Notes: generated by a model not told the origin, from the letters alone. A DNA stretch of 64,000 bases from Branchipolynoe longqiensis (GCA_030323885.1 CM059203.1:4092001-4156000), one strand, 5' to 3'; positions 19,982 through 30,650 are shown, numbered from the stretch's first letter. A program made the numbers and translations.

Positions 19982-20312
19982 TTTGTTTATTTGTTGTGGT
20001 TTTACATTCTAGCAACATCTAGGGTCATATCAGGACAAGTACCGGCATTGTGACCTTGTATCCGAATAGCGACTTTATAGTGCTGCCCTACTGGGAGACC
20101 AGGCCACCATCACCATGACCCAATATCCCACTCAGTCACATTATCCTAATACTGAACTAACCAGTCTTTGACCTATTATATTAATGCAGAGTGCCAGTCT
20201 AGGTAGCACCAAGTATCAATTTTGTAAGTCATTGGTCTGACTCGACTATGATTCAAGACTCCTGACTCTCCACAAGGGAAGCCTGTGCTCTAGCGATTTG
20301 GCCACCGCGTCT
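19982..20312 (-). mobile_element. SINE-A, head variant 2
   Basis: Complete from the tail TTGTTGTGGTTTTACATTCT to the head GGTGGCCAAATCGCTAGAGC on the - strand. It follows the previous copy head to tail with about a dozen bases between. Confidence 0.8.
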
Positions 20313-20357
20313 TTGTTGCTCCATGGGAAGCTGCCAGTGCGCTTGCCAGCCTGCTCA

Positions 20358-20862
20358 CCGGTATGGCGTGCTCAGCCATGTCCCGTGCTCAGCTGTGTAC
20401 CTATACTCAAACTCAAGGCATTGTCAATGGTCGTGAGTAATTTTCATACAGAAAATACAGAACAAGTGAAATATCTCTAAAACCACACCACCTATTAACA
20501 AATCGCTTGGTACACATATAGAAAACATCTTCACCAAAAAGATTATATTAAATTTATAAGGTTACGGTTCTTGATTTCTATTAATTTTGATTAAAACTAA
20601 TGTTTTGCACTGCGCGTACCGTCAAACTCAAGGCATTGTCAATGGCCGTGAGCAATCTTCATACAGAAAATCCAGGAAAAGTGAAATATCTCTAAAACCA
20701 CACCACCTAGAAACAAATCGCTTGGTACACATATAGAAAACATCTTTACCAAAACATTATAATAAATTTATAAGGTTAGTGACTTACGACCATTGCCAAT
20801 GGCTTGAGTTTGAGTATAGGTACACGGCTGAGCATGGGACACGGCTGAGCACGCCACACGGG
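20358..20862. mobile_element. CCGGTG element, arm type GCGTGCTCAGCC, two cores
   Basis: Left arm CCGGTATGGCGTGCTCAGCC and right arm GGCTGAGCACGCCACACGG are inverted. The interior is close to the 18101 element, yet both arms carry GTGCTCAGCC where both arms of that copy carry GGTTTCAGCC. Two cores are present. Confidence 0.88.
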
Positions 20863-21007
20863 TCCCATCCTGTCTGGATTGCATCAGGAAAGCGAAGCGC
20901 AGTACAACCTGTCTTCAGATACCCCTGTACTCAGCCAACCGTTACCATGTGCTGACAATATTTCAATGTACACACTATGTTTGTTTCGTTTCATTTGCCA
21001 TCTAATA

Positions 21008-21510
21008 GGGCTGTCACATTACAAAGTTTCTCGCCAACACACGTCGACGTGTGTGATTTATTTGCCGCAACGTCGGGATACGTCAGGAAGCGTTAAGCGC
21101 GCATTAGGCGCGCGTTGATATTCATTGATGGATGGCGACGGTCGGCAGCGTGCGTCAGGGAACCGTCAAAGTTTTGTGCTTCCACAAAACATTCGATGAC
21201 CGACAACGCGCCGGTGCCAATATTATGGCGACGTCAGAAGCAAGTCGACATCGCTGGAATAACATTATGCGAACGCTAGGCAGATGCTGCACGCGCGTGA
21301 GGGTAGTTCCCACACATTGCGCCAAACTGTTGCTTTGTTGTTTTACGTCAGGACGGCGCACCAAACTTTTTTTTTTTTTTTCACACAACGTCAGCCGCAC
21401 GGTACCAATACGTTGCGCTGATGCTGAAAAGCTTAACGTTTCTCGGTGATTAAAAGTGATTTTGCGCGTTGGCGGCGCGCCGGCGAGATACATCATAATG
21501 TGACAGGACC
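21008..21510. mobile_element. GTCACAC element 5, CGACGTC/GCGC words
   Basis: Left tip GGGCTGTCACATTACAAAGT and right tip CATCATAATGTGACAGGACC are inverted; both then reach CTCGCC or GGCGAG. AATA and ATAA flank it. The block AAGTTTTGTGCTTCCACAAA and then ACATTCG at 21169-21195 is the shared inner palindrome. Confidence 0.8.
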
Positions 21511-21618
21511 ATAATAAGAGGACCCCAGCTATGGCTTGTTGGTTGTTGAGTTTTACATCCTGAGAAGGGCCCTTATGTCTTCGTTCATTTTAAAATTTTA
21601 TATCCAACTACACCACTC

Positions 21619-21945
21619 GGCTGGTTGTTGGAATTTTACATCCTGGCAACACCTAGGGTCATATTGGGATGGGTACCGACCTGTGAAAGTGCGCACTCAT
21701 GGCAACTTTATAGTGCTTCCCCACTGGGAAATCAGGCTACTGGCACCATGACCCAATATCCCACTCAGTTACATTATCCTGACGCTGAGCAAACCAGTCC
21801 ATTCCCTATCCTATTAATACCGAGTGCCAAACTAGGAAGCGACAAGTATCAATTTATAAGTCATTGGTTTGACTCGACCTGGAACAAATTCCCGACCTTC
21901 CGCACGTGAGGCTCGCGCTCTATTGATTCGGCCACCGCGCCCGGC
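21619..21945 (-). mobile_element. SINE-A, head variant 2
   Basis: Complete copy from TTGTTGGAATTTTACATCCT to the head GGTGGCCGAATCAATAGAGC on the - strand. A stray tail, GTTGAGTTTTACATCCTGAG, lies upstream at about 21545. Confidence 0.85.
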
Positions 21946-21952
21946 TCCCCTG

Positions 21953-22400
21953 CTATATCAGGACAACATTGGTCTCATTGCATAGTTGTCCATTGGAAAC
22001 AGGTACTACTGTAGTATCGATGATAGGACATCTGCTCTGTCAGGACAACATTGGTCTGGATTCAGAGTTGTCCGTTGAAGACAGGTACTACTGTAAGTAC
22101 CGATGAGAGGACACCTACTATGTTGGAACAACATTGGTCTGGATGCGGAGTTTTCCATTGAAGACAGATACTAATGTAGTACCGATGACAGGACATCTTC
22201 CAAGTCAGGATAATGTTGATCTGGATGCAGAATTGTCTGTTGAGGACATCTGCTATGTCAGGACAATATTTGCTTGGATGCAGAATTGTTCGTTGTAGAT
22301 AGGTAGGCCTACTACTATTCTAGTACAGATGACCGGACACCTCCTATGTTGGAACAACATTGGTCTGGTTGCCGAGTTGTCCGTTGAAGCAAGGCTCACG
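21953..22400. repeat. 82-bp tandem repeat, about 5-6 units
   Basis: GGACAACATTGGTCT or a variant begins near 21961, 22043, 22125, 22208, 22261 and 22351. Spacing is 82-83 bp for the first three steps, then 53 and 90, so the array has an internal deletion. Units contain GAGTTGTCCGTTGAAGACAG. Confidence 0.75.
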
Positions 22401-22499
22401 ATGACAAATCTATGTGGTTGGTTAAGTATGGGATAGGTTTTGTGAGTCAATTATCGAAAATTGATGGTCATCAGATTAATTTGAATATTTATTAATTAA

Positions 22500-22766
22500 G
22501 CTAAGATTCCGTATTCGCGGAATGTGGCATGCGAATGGGAAGGCCACGATTTTCAGTCTTTCTTGCTCCAAATTTGTGAAGGAAAGTCAAATTTGCATGT
22601 TTCTCTATGGGAAATGGAGCAGCATTTTCGCCATTCGGTCCATGGAGCAATTCACTTGCCGCATTCGATTTCGAATTCGCATCCGGACATATGGAAGCGC
22701 CACTGTGCATTTGCATGCTTTTCAATTTGTTGTTGCATTCGCACACCGCGTATATGGAATCTTAGA
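22500..22766. mobile_element. TTAA-flanked MITE, ATTCGC words
   Basis: TTAA stands exactly on both sides (22496-22499, 22767-22770). The tips GCTAAGATTCCGTATTCGCG and CGCGTATATGGAATCTTAGA are inverted. The interior repeats ATTCGC, CATTCG and GCATTTGCATG words in both orientations, so it folds back. The word structure resembles the GTCACAC group although the tip differs. Confidence 0.8.
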
Positions 22767-22865
22767 TTAAGGTCATTTCTATTTATTTTCCACTCATACT
22801 GTACATGGTGGTGTAAATTGTTATTAATTCATATTTTTTAAAGCCAGCCCTGTTTCACTGAGTGA

Positions 22866-23952
22866 CCAAACCAGATGGCTGAATCAGAAAGAGCGGTGGC
22901 TGGATTCCCATGCTGGAGGTCGCGGGTTCCAACCCTAGCCAACTGAAAGCAATGACTTAGAACATTGATACTTGTCGCTCCATAGCCTGGCGCTCGGCTT
23001 TAAAAGGATAGGGCAAGGACTGGTTTGCTCTGCATCAGAATAATATGACTGCATGGGATATCGGGTCATGGCACAAGCGGCCAGGGCCCGTATGCTTGAA
23101 GAATTATTTATCGGCCCCGATGGTAAGGACCGAGTTCGGGGTAGCTATTGCCGGTGGTGAGAAATGGGTCATGGGGTATGCACGGAGCCAAAGCGCGGAG
23201 GCGTTAGCTACCATAGCAGTTATTTATAAATTTGGGAAATCCCTCTGTGCCTGTTTATATTCGTCGATTCGACAATATGAATAATGCCACCGATGTAGCT
23301 GGTACGTTAATATGGCTTTGAATTTAGGGTTAATTTAATGAAATTTCATGATTTGAGTATGTAATTCTGGTAAATATGATCGCATTCAATAGATTTGGGC
23401 CTAATATATTGCCGCTGATGAGGCGGCGGCGGCGATGTTTTGTTGATTTTGACAGTATGGATAGCGACGTCGATGCGGCGGCGGCGATTTGTTTAGTTTG
23501 CATTTGTCGATTCGACAATATGAATAACACCGCCGATGTAGCTGCTACGTTAATATGGCTTCGAATTTAGGGTTAATTTAATGAAATTTCACGAATTGAG
23601 CATGTAATTCTGTTAAATATGATCACATTCAATAGATTTTGCCCAAGTCGGTCCCTACCACTGCCCTTATACCTGCTACGGAATGGGGTTAGCCTACCCG
23701 ACTTTTAACTCCCGGGGTTTGCATAACACTGGTCCATGCATACCGACTTTTCGCCACTAACCCGGAGATCGCCTCTATACACAGGTTTGGAGCGCTACCA
23801 CCGCCCCATGCATACGGGCCCTGGTCTCCCACTGGGTCTGCAATATAAAGCCGCCATGACTGCAGACTATCACAAGTCAGTATTAGCTGTCCTGATGCTA
23901 TCATAAACAGCATAACATGTTGGTAGGATCTAAAACCCCAACTAACAAACAG
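22866..23952 (+). mobile_element. SINE-A, split by a MITE
   Basis: Head AGATGGCTGAATCAGAAAGA and body to GGTCATGGCACAAGCGG, then a 740-bp insertion, then TGGTCTCCCACTGGGTCTGC to the tail CTAAAACCCCAACTAACAAA. Confidence 0.75.
23083..23822. mobile_element. MITE with GGGCCCGTATGC ends and a twice-present 243-bp core
   Basis: The tips AGGGCCCGTATGCTTGAAG and GCATACGGGCCCT are inverted. Inside, GTCGATTCGACAATATGAAT starts near 23263 and 23506, giving two direct cores 243 bp apart, each with GAATTTAGGGTTAATTTAAT. GGCGGCGGCGGCGATG and GCGGCGGCGGCGATTT separate them. The plan of arms around a doubled core is the same as in the CCGGTG elements although sequence differs. Confidence 0.75.
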
Positions 23953-24285
23953 ACAATGTTTTGTTTAATGTGCATCAAATTGGTGGCTTCTCAGATAGTT
24001 GACCCCAGCTTGCGAGTCACTGAGAGTGGTGTTGTGTTGTTCGATAGTTATGGCGTCATTAGCAAAGTGCTTTCGGCTCAAACTCTAGCCGAGGTGTCAG
24101 CTTTGTTTGCAATAACATCCTTCGATGGCAATCATCCGGTAGCAGGATAGTTCACTGAAATAAATTTACACCGACTGTGCAATCACAATTTGGACCTATT
24201 ATTTAGGCCAATCGCACACACAAACTACCCCAAACATACTTGTTCCATCAATTTTCAGTCTCGCCCAACCCTCTTTTAAAACAGA
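23953..24285. other. No gene confirmed; weak open frame
   Basis: An open frame on the + strand ends at 24150 (LSAQTLAEVSALFAITSFDG near its end). It has mixed, protein-like composition but no recognisable domain, and part of its start lies in the SINE tail. I do not call it a gene. Confidence 0.25.
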
Positions 24286-24845
24286 AATTTCATTGTCCGA
24301 TGGTTTTTGAGTTTCTATAATTTTTTCTGAGGGAAACCCCTTCTAAGCTGTTCCACAAGGGGGCATGTGATATGTCACAGCCCACCAGCTGGACAGCCCA
24401 TGAGAGGTAACCCCCTGCCAGAAAACAGCCAGATAACATAAAATCCAAACATAAACCAACTACCTATTACGTACACGCCTATAATATGTAAATAGAGTAG
24501 GCTAGTCTAGAATTAAGTGTAGGAAAAAATAAAAAGAGGAAGACTCTTACCAAGAAAATCCAAAAAAACTAACATAGATCACTAACCACAAACCATAATC
24601 TTTTCAGATATTTGAAGTGAAAACATGTTAAATTAATTTTGGCAAGCATGCTAAAACACCATAGGCTTCTACAGTAACAAGTTCTGCTGACTCGACCTCA
24701 GTAAACACAATATCAATAACTCAGTGTTCCCTTCTCTGCAGAAAGAAATGTTTAATAAGTGCATCAGTATCTCAGTTCTACATGTACAATCAAATGAAAG
24801 ATTAATGCTTCATCGGACTTCGATAAAACATTCACTGCTGTGTTC
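24286..24845. mobile_element. MITE-P, diverged or interrupted
   Basis: Left part TTGTCCGATGGTTTTTGAGT at about 24293-24312, right part AATTAATTTTGGCAAGCATG ... CTTCATCGGACTTCGATAAA at 24634-24829. About 250 bp between 24341 and 24595 has no match in other copies. Confidence 0.55.
24353..24365 (+). promoter_or_regulatory. CTCF-core-like motif
   Basis: CCACAAGGGGGCA matches the CTCF core consensus (CCACNAGGGGGC). A single motif by eye is weak support. Confidence 0.2.
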
Positions 24846-25008
24846 AGTGGTGAACCGCAGGGCTATGTAAATGCTGGCGAAAATATGTCTCATAGTTGAT
24901 GGCCTTGGATTGGTTCTCCTACCTTTCCTACCTTATGTTGATTAAAATCCATTAGCCACAATACAAATGTATATGTTTCCCCTCAACATATACACTCCAG
25001 AGTGTTCA

Positions 25009-25670
25009 TCATCATCATCATGCTGTCGGTCGTGATGCGACAAAGACTGCTTTCATTACTTGACTGCCGCTCTCCATTTAGCTCTCTGCTGTGAGAGTGA
25101 TGTCCATGAGTCGGTCTTAATGTCTCTCAGCTTCAGGTTTCTCTTGATGGTATCCTTAAACCTGAGACGAGGGCAGCCTCTCTTTCTGTAACCAGAAGAC
25201 AGTTGAGAATAGAGGATCTGCTTTGGTAGCCTGTCTGATGACATCCTCATGAGGTGTCCAGTCCACCGGAGATTCTTTTTGATCAGACGATCTTCCATAG
25301 AGGGCAGCCCCGTCCGTTCGAGTACATTTCATGAAAGCTGCCTGCAAAAGTGTTGAAGTGCTGCTGGCTTTTGCAAGTTACCGGCGGCACTCTCTCGGGG
25401 AGCAAATAGAGGTTTCACACTGGCAAGGACATGTCAAGACAGGCGCAAAACTATTTGTCCCTGCAGTGGCTGGTCGGGAGTGGTTGGGAGTCACATCAAC
25501 CACCCTTAATGCTGCCACAGTGACATGGTTTTCTGTTTAGGGTTTGCTCCCTTAGCCTTCGGTTCTGTTAAGAACCTGTACCACAAGACAGTGGTTTACA
25601 ACTCTGCAGGGCAGGGGCGTCAAACTCCCTGAGGTATTGCAATACCTTCAATACCTGCAATACCTGCATA
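25009..25670 (-). mobile_element. LINE-tailed composite retroelement, long-tail form, 12-bp target duplication
   Basis: CCAGAGTGTTCA at 24997-25008 and 25671-25682 brackets the whole unit, so module and LINE tail inserted in one event. On the - strand the 345-bp module (25670 to about 25325) joins about 315 bp of the type 2 LINE. That part encodes NLRWTGHLMRMSSDRLPKQI, later RLRFKDTIKRNLKLRDIKTD and SLSQQRAKWRAAVK before the stop at 25056. The 3' end is a GAT/ATG repeat. Confidence 0.85.
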
Positions 25671-25770
25671 CCAGAGTGTTCAATGACATAATATCAAGGC
25701 ATGTTTACACAAAATCAGTTTGCAGTGATGGAGTTCATGAAATAAATCCTCCATGTTTGAATGAACTGTT

Positions 25771-25840
25771 TGTACCACCTGACTACCTCAGCCAATCAAA
25801 ATGTACCACCTGACTACATATATATCAGCCAATCAAAATG
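25771..25840. repeat. 31-bp duplication carrying CCAAT boxes
   Basis: TGTACCACCTGACTAC at 25771 and 25802, each followed by CAGCCAATCAAAATG. Both units carry a CCAAT box. Confidence 0.6.
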
Positions 25841-25974
25841 ACCTAGGCTGGACTCTAATAAAAATGGCTGACATGTGGATATGTCCATACAGATTTTAAA
25901 CCTTATGCATCTATGAATATAATTGACTAAACAACTCAAAATTTGACGGTAAATGCATGCAGGTAGGGGAAGAA

Positions 25975-26120
25975 TATATGTTGCTTCTTAGATTGTAGAA
26001 TTAGGGTCTCATTTCATTTCCCCATTTTGTCTCCAGCTTTTATATAGGGTTGGTTTTCACCCCTGTACTGTCTGTAGTATGGGGTGAATCTGTTTTCTAC
26101 TTCGGACTATGCAGCGTTAA
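25975..26120. mobile_element. MITE-H and MITE-P end fragments
   Basis: TTGCTTCTTAGATTG to TTCACCCCTGTACTGTCTGT, AGTATGGGGTGAATCTG matches one half of MITE-H. Immediately after, TTCGGACTATGCAGCGTTAA (26101-26120) matches the right end of MITE-P. Confidence 0.55.
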
Positions 26121-26124
26121 TATA

Positions 26125-26832
26125 GAGGGCCTGTCACACTACGACGTATAGCCTTAGTGTATCTCGACGTATGTGATTTTCGACCAACACGTCGGTGTAC
26201 GTCATCATACATTACGTATACGTTGGGCATATGTCGGGTACGTTCCGGATAAGTCATCTTATGTCACCACGCGTCGAGGCTCTGAAAAAATGTTGTGCAT
26301 GCTCAAAATTTCCAACGTGTGCCTTGTACGTTGAATGTACGCTGCGTGTACATTCGGGATACGTCGGCGTGCATTGGGAGTACGTTACAGATACGTTGCT
26401 ATACGTTGCTGCATGTTAGCCATACGTTCAGCCGGTGGGAACATGCAGTCCGCGTACAGTCCATGTACAGACCGCATACTGCCAATGGATGCATTAGGTA
26501 CTCGTAACGTACTTTGAACATATGCCTGCCGTATCTCCACTGTATTTAACATACATGCCATACTTCTAGCGATGGAGTAACGTATGTAACGTTGGTCAGC
26601 ATTCCGTGAGCTATGCGAGCGTTTTGCAAACGTTTTCGAGGCACATGAACGCTCTCATATACTAGCAATATGCCACAGATACTTTCTGCATATGTTACAT
26701 ACGTTCTGTGTACGTTGTGTATACACCCATTTTCATCCCTCGCCACTGAAAAGTTTGACGAATGCCGACGTACTTGCAAATTTTAGAACGATGAGCACAC
26801 GCTGACGCCATACATCATAGTATGATAGGGCC
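26125..26832. mobile_element. GTCACAC element 6, ACGT/CATACG words
   Basis: Left tip GAGGGCCTGTCACACTACGA and right tip CATCATAGTATGATAGGGCC are inverted. TATA and TTTA flank it, consistent with decayed TTAA. The interior is dense in TACGTTG, CATACGTT and ACGTCGG words. GTTGTGCATGCTCAAAATTT at 26292-26311 is the inner palindromic block. Confidence 0.85.
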
Positions 26833-26953
26833 TTTAGCAATATTATTGATAAAGTAATCAACAAAAACATGATCCACCGCATTGAATTTCACAAGCCCCT
26901 CAGGCAGATTTCTTTCGTGTTATGTGTTGGGGTTTTACTTTTTACTTTTTTTC

Positions 26954-27110
26954 CCATTGATGGTTTATTTACCCTGTCCATAAACATACAAGTTCATGAT
27001 AGCGACAAGTATGTAAATGTATATCTTTGGTTTATCTGACTGCGGATTGATCCCGCGACCTGCTGCAAGGGAAGCCAGCTCTCTACCGCCTCGGCCAACC
27101 CGTCCGGCAC
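26954..27110 (-). mobile_element. SINE with a distinct tRNA-like head
   Basis: On the - strand GGACGGGTTGGCCGAGGCGG TAGAGAGC provides the A box and GGTCGCGGGATCAATCC the B box; GTCAGATAAACCAAAG and a short body follow, ending towards GGTAAATAAACCATCA. Only this copy is seen. Confidence 0.6.
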
Positions 27111-27299
27111 CCCACATGTTGCTGCCCTCAGTCAAACTGTTTGCATGGTAAATAGACCTGGTCAACGCCTCGATTTACATTGGGGGCTGTTCATAAATTA
27201 GGTTATGCTATAAAAAGGGAGGGAGGGTACAGGCCAGTCATAACATAGGCTATGGGAGGGCTTGTTTGTTTGGGTTTATATCCGAGCAATATATGTGGT

Positions 27300-27765
27300 A
27301 TGCAGGTATTGCAGGTATAGCAATACCTCAGGGAGTTTAACTGCCCTGCAGAGTTGTAAACCACTGCCTTGTGGTACAGGTTCTTGACAGAACTGAAGGC
27401 TAAGGGAGCAAACCCTAAACAGAAAACCATGTCACTGTGGCAGCATCAAGGGCGGTTGATGTATGGAACTCCCAACATCTCCCGACCAGCCACTGCAGGG
27501 ACAAATAGTTTTGCACCTGTCTTGACATGTTCTTGGTGGTGTGAAACCTCTATTTGCTCCCCGAGAGAGTGCCGCTGGTAACTTGCAAAAGCCAGCAGCA
27601 CTTCAACACTTTTGCAGGCAGCTTTCATGAAATGAAACCTGAAGCTGAGAGACATTAAGACCGACTCATGGATGCAACTCTCACAGCAGAGAGCTAAATG
27701 GAGAGCGGCAGTCAAGTAATGAAAGCAGTCTTTGTCGCATCGCGACCGACAGCATGATGATCATG
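27300..27765 (+). mobile_element. LINE-tailed composite retroelement, medium-tail form
   Basis: The module runs in + orientation from TATGCAGGTATTGCAGGTAT to GGCAGCTTTCATGAAATG (ending near 27638). It is followed by about 120 bp of LINE 3' end: AACCTGAAGCTGAGAGACAT ... GCATCGCGACCGACAGCATG. ATATATGTGGT on the left and ATATATGGTC on the right are a probable target duplication. Confidence 0.8.
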
Positions 27766-27769
27766 ATAT

Positions 27770-28055
27770 ATGGTCATATCAGGACGGGTACCGACTTGTG
27801 ACAGTGTATCCTGATGGTGACTTTATAGTGCTGTCCCACTGGGATAACAGGTCGGGGGCACAGTGACCCACTTTCCCGTCTAGTCACATTATCCTGACAC
27901 TGAACTACCCAGCCCTTGCCCTATCCTAGTAATGCCAAGTGCTGGGATAGGTAGCGACGAGTGTCAATATTGTAAGCCATTGGTTTGACTCAGCTGGGTT
28001 TTGAATTCCACGAGTGAAGCCTGCGCTCTACTGATTTTGCTATCGCGTCTTGTCA
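27770..28055 (-). mobile_element. SINE-A, tail-truncated
   Basis: Starts inside the tail at GGTCATATCAGGACGGGTAC and ends in a decayed head. It directly follows the composite retroelement, whose insertion may have removed its tail. Confidence 0.75.
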
Positions 28056-28496
28056 ATCTAGAATATTTTGTGATGTAATTGTTCTTATAGATTTCCCCAC
28101 GTCGATAATTCAGGGATGAACGATCTCCACGATTACGCAAATTTCCAGGATTTTTTAATCCTGCAGCACCATCAGCATAGATCTATACTAATAACTGGTG
28201 CAGACGCCACAGCACTATCAGCGTATACTACTAATAATGCTTCAAACGGCGTAGCACTATCAACATATACCAATACATATGAAACCCGACTTCCGGAAAT
28301 TTTCCGCGATTCCCTGACAATGCTAAACCTATGGGAGAATAACCGCATTTCTGCCTTTTTCCATGGAGACCACTTTCATCCCTGATCATTCTAATCTAAC
28401 TTAGTTTAGCTAGAACTAACTTTTATTTTAAATGACTGACTATAATCCCTAGTGTGGAGGAGTTGGAGATAGCTCAGGCATTGATCATATGGATAG
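28056..28496. other. No gene confirmed
   Basis: An 89-codon open frame at 28116-28385 has imperfect internal repeats (GCACCATCAGCAT, GCACTATCAGCGTAT, GCACTATCAACATAT) and no recognisable domain. Nothing else is supported. Confidence 0.3.
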
Positions 28497-28503
28497 ATGT
28501 AAC

Positions 28504-29455
28504 CAAAGACCCTATAATACTAAAGCCGTGTTCACACGGGGAATGTAAATCGATTCGTAGAAAGCGACTTGCCTAGTTCGGCTCACATTTCTCATGTGAA
28601 CGGACGTCTGAGGCGGATTAGGGCTGAATCGATTCACGTGATCCGGATAATGTAAACCACCTCGCGAGGTAGTTTACGTGAATCGATTTCTGTGATGCGG
28701 ATAATTTTGCCCGTGTGAACGCCCTGATGCGGATTAAGGAAGTGACACGCATGCGCAGTCAAGACCTTAGTTTGTTGACTTTCCGGTCGATCAAAAGCGC
28801 ATATTATATAATTTGGTCTATGAACCTGCTAGAGGTGCACAGATATTTTTTTCATCATTTATTTTTAGGGTTTCACTGCCCAGCAGAAGTTTTGACCGTT
28901 CCAAACCAATACGATTCATTAAATACATATCTAGGTCGAATCCAGTCTCTCGTGGTGGCGCTGGTCACACTGGACTTGCTCATGCGCAGATATCGACTTC
29001 CGGCCCAAGTACTGCCCGTGTGAACGGGCCGCTAATTCGCCTCACCTGATTCGATTTGTCTGATTCGCCTCACATTTTGCCCGTGTGAACACGGCTATAG
29101 ACGGCTCACTCCCTTTCACTCCCATGGTAATGTATAAATTTCGCAGTGCCACCATGTGGTGGGCCCAGCTGCTGATTGGTGTTTCACATGTAAACACATA
29201 CAATTATATTATAGATGAGATAGGTGAGTATGAATACACATCAATATGAAATTGCTATGAACAAATACACATCATCATCAGCATCATCATCAGCATCGCC
29301 ATCATCACACATCTTTCACATTCATATATACATTTATACATATAATATAGCACCTGTTTAACCAAGAGAACAGCCAGCGCACCAAGTGGTGGGTTTGATC
29401 ATTTTGATTACACAGTACAGGCTGAGTGAGCCGTCTTAGTATTATAGGGTCTTTG
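28504..29455. mobile_element. MITE-K, split near its left tip by a GTCACAC-like element
   Basis: Tips CAAAGACCCTATAATACTAA and TTAGTATTATAGGGTCTTTG are inverted. ATGTAAC at 28497-28503 and 29456-29462 is a 7-bp target duplication. After the nested insertion, GACGGCTCACTCC resumes at 29099. Inside is a CATCATCAG tract near 29271-29310. The intact copy is 47691-47990. Confidence 0.88.
28524..29096. mobile_element. GTCACAC-like element (GTTCACAC subfamily), copy 2
   Basis: Tips AGCCGTGTTCACACGGG and CCCGTGTGAACACGGCT are near-perfect inverted repeats. Arms are built of AATCGATTC, GATGCGGATTA and GATTCGCCTCA words. The central 190 bp (28740-28940) repeats, inverted, the centre of 14026-14634, although the arm words differ. 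CCACCTCGCGAGGTAGTTTA at 28658-28677 is symmetrical. Confidence 0.85.
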
Positions 29456-29802
29456 ATGTAACGCATAATTATATATTTGAAGGGCAAATATGTCAAATTA
29501 AGTAGGAACAGGTTTAAGCAAAAATTAATTGAATAAGCATCACCTTGTTTGCAGCTACAAATGTTTAATAAGGGACCCCATATCAAAATTGGAGATATAG
29601 AACCAAATCTAGATAAGTCTTTTGGCTTAGAAATTAGTTAAATCTTAGATAAATACATTAAATTGATCAATATAATCCACTTTGCTTTAGCTTAGAGTAA
29701 CTTTACCTTAAATGGATAACTTTAGAGATATTTAAACTCAAAACCTGCTGAATTAATTTTGGTAAGCATGTAAAAATTCTGACACCAGAGGCTTCAGCAA
29801 TA

Positions 29803-30650
29803 CAGTATAACCCCGTTAAACCAAACTTGAAGGGACCCTAGAAATTTGTCTGGATTAACCGATCATTGGTTTAACCAAGCTTTGACTCTGACTTTGATTT
29901 GGATTTGGCAAAAATGTGGGTGCAATATGTATGTAATATACAATGGATGTGGACACTATGATTATTGTTTTGTTATGTATATACAGTATAACCCCGTTAA
30001 ACCAAGCTCGGTTAAATCAAACGATCGGTTAATCCTAACTTTTTTCGGCGACCCGGCAGAATACTACCATTTATCATATAAACAAGTATCAGATGACCTT
30101 AAAACCACATGAAAGTTTGGTTTAACTGTACCGGAAGTGGCCTGGGGCCGACAATTTTGTTTGGATTAACCGATACTTTGGATTAACCGACTTTGGTTTA
30201 ACCAACTTTTTTATATGATCAATCAATCAATAGTTCCGTCCTCTAGTCGAGGGTTGGATGCAATGGTTCTCCACTTGTCCCGATGGTGTGCTGTTCTGAT
30301 AGACTGTGAATAATTCAAGCCTGTCCACTGTGAAATATTTGTAAACCATGATGTTCTTGGTCTCCCTCTTCCTCTGCTGCCATTCACCTTCCCTTCCAAC
30401 AATGTACGGTATATTGAACTCTGATGAATGATGTGGCCAAAATAAATAAGTTTCTTTGTCTGTATAGTGGCAAACAAGCGTTTCTTATTTTTAATTTTTC
30501 TGAGAACTTCTTTGTTGGTGATTTTCTTTGTCCATGATATTTTCATCATAAATTATATGATAAATGGTAGTATTTTGCCGGGCCGCCGAAAAAAGTTTGG
30601 ATTAACCGATCGTTTGGTATAACCGAGCTTGGTTTAACGGGGTTGTACTG
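29803..30650. mobile_element. Tigger-like MITE with three terminal repeats
   Basis: TA flanks both ends. CAGTATAACCCCGTTAAACC starts the element at 29803 and occurs again internally at 29984; the right end is GGTTTAACGGGGTTGTACTG. The order is tip, 180-bp spacer, tip, core, inverted tip. The same three-tip composite is at 43104-43555 in the opposite orientation. Tips rich in GGTTTAACC and CGGTTAATCC resemble pogo/Tigger ends. A LINE is nested at 30220-30553. Confidence 0.8.
30220..30553 (-). mobile_element. Non-LTR retrotransposon 3' end (type 1), 8-bp target duplication
   Basis: The - strand frame from 30549 to 30223 reads ISWTKKITNKEVLRKIKNKK, then IYFGHIIHQSSIYRTLLEGK and RGRPRTSWFTNISQWTG, ending RLEDGTID. 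It is the C-terminal domain of a LINE reverse transcriptase, the same family as at 7620. The frame is open over its whole length here. The 3' end is a TTGA repeat. TATATGAT at 30212-30219 and 30554-30561 is the target duplication. Confidence 0.87.

Noticed and set aside
23917..24150. Possible small gene
   Set aside because: Begins in a SINE tail, no domain, no splice evidence.
24353..24365. CTCF site as a domain boundary
   Set aside because: One motif match by eye is not enough to claim a boundary.
28116..28385. 89-codon frame
   Set aside because: Imperfect internal repeats and no recognisable family; no promoter or splice context.
28715..29049. Frames shared with 14088-14422 that looked like a conserved protein
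   Set aside because: Both lie in the conserved centre of related MITEs; conservation is at DNA level and the frames end in arm words.
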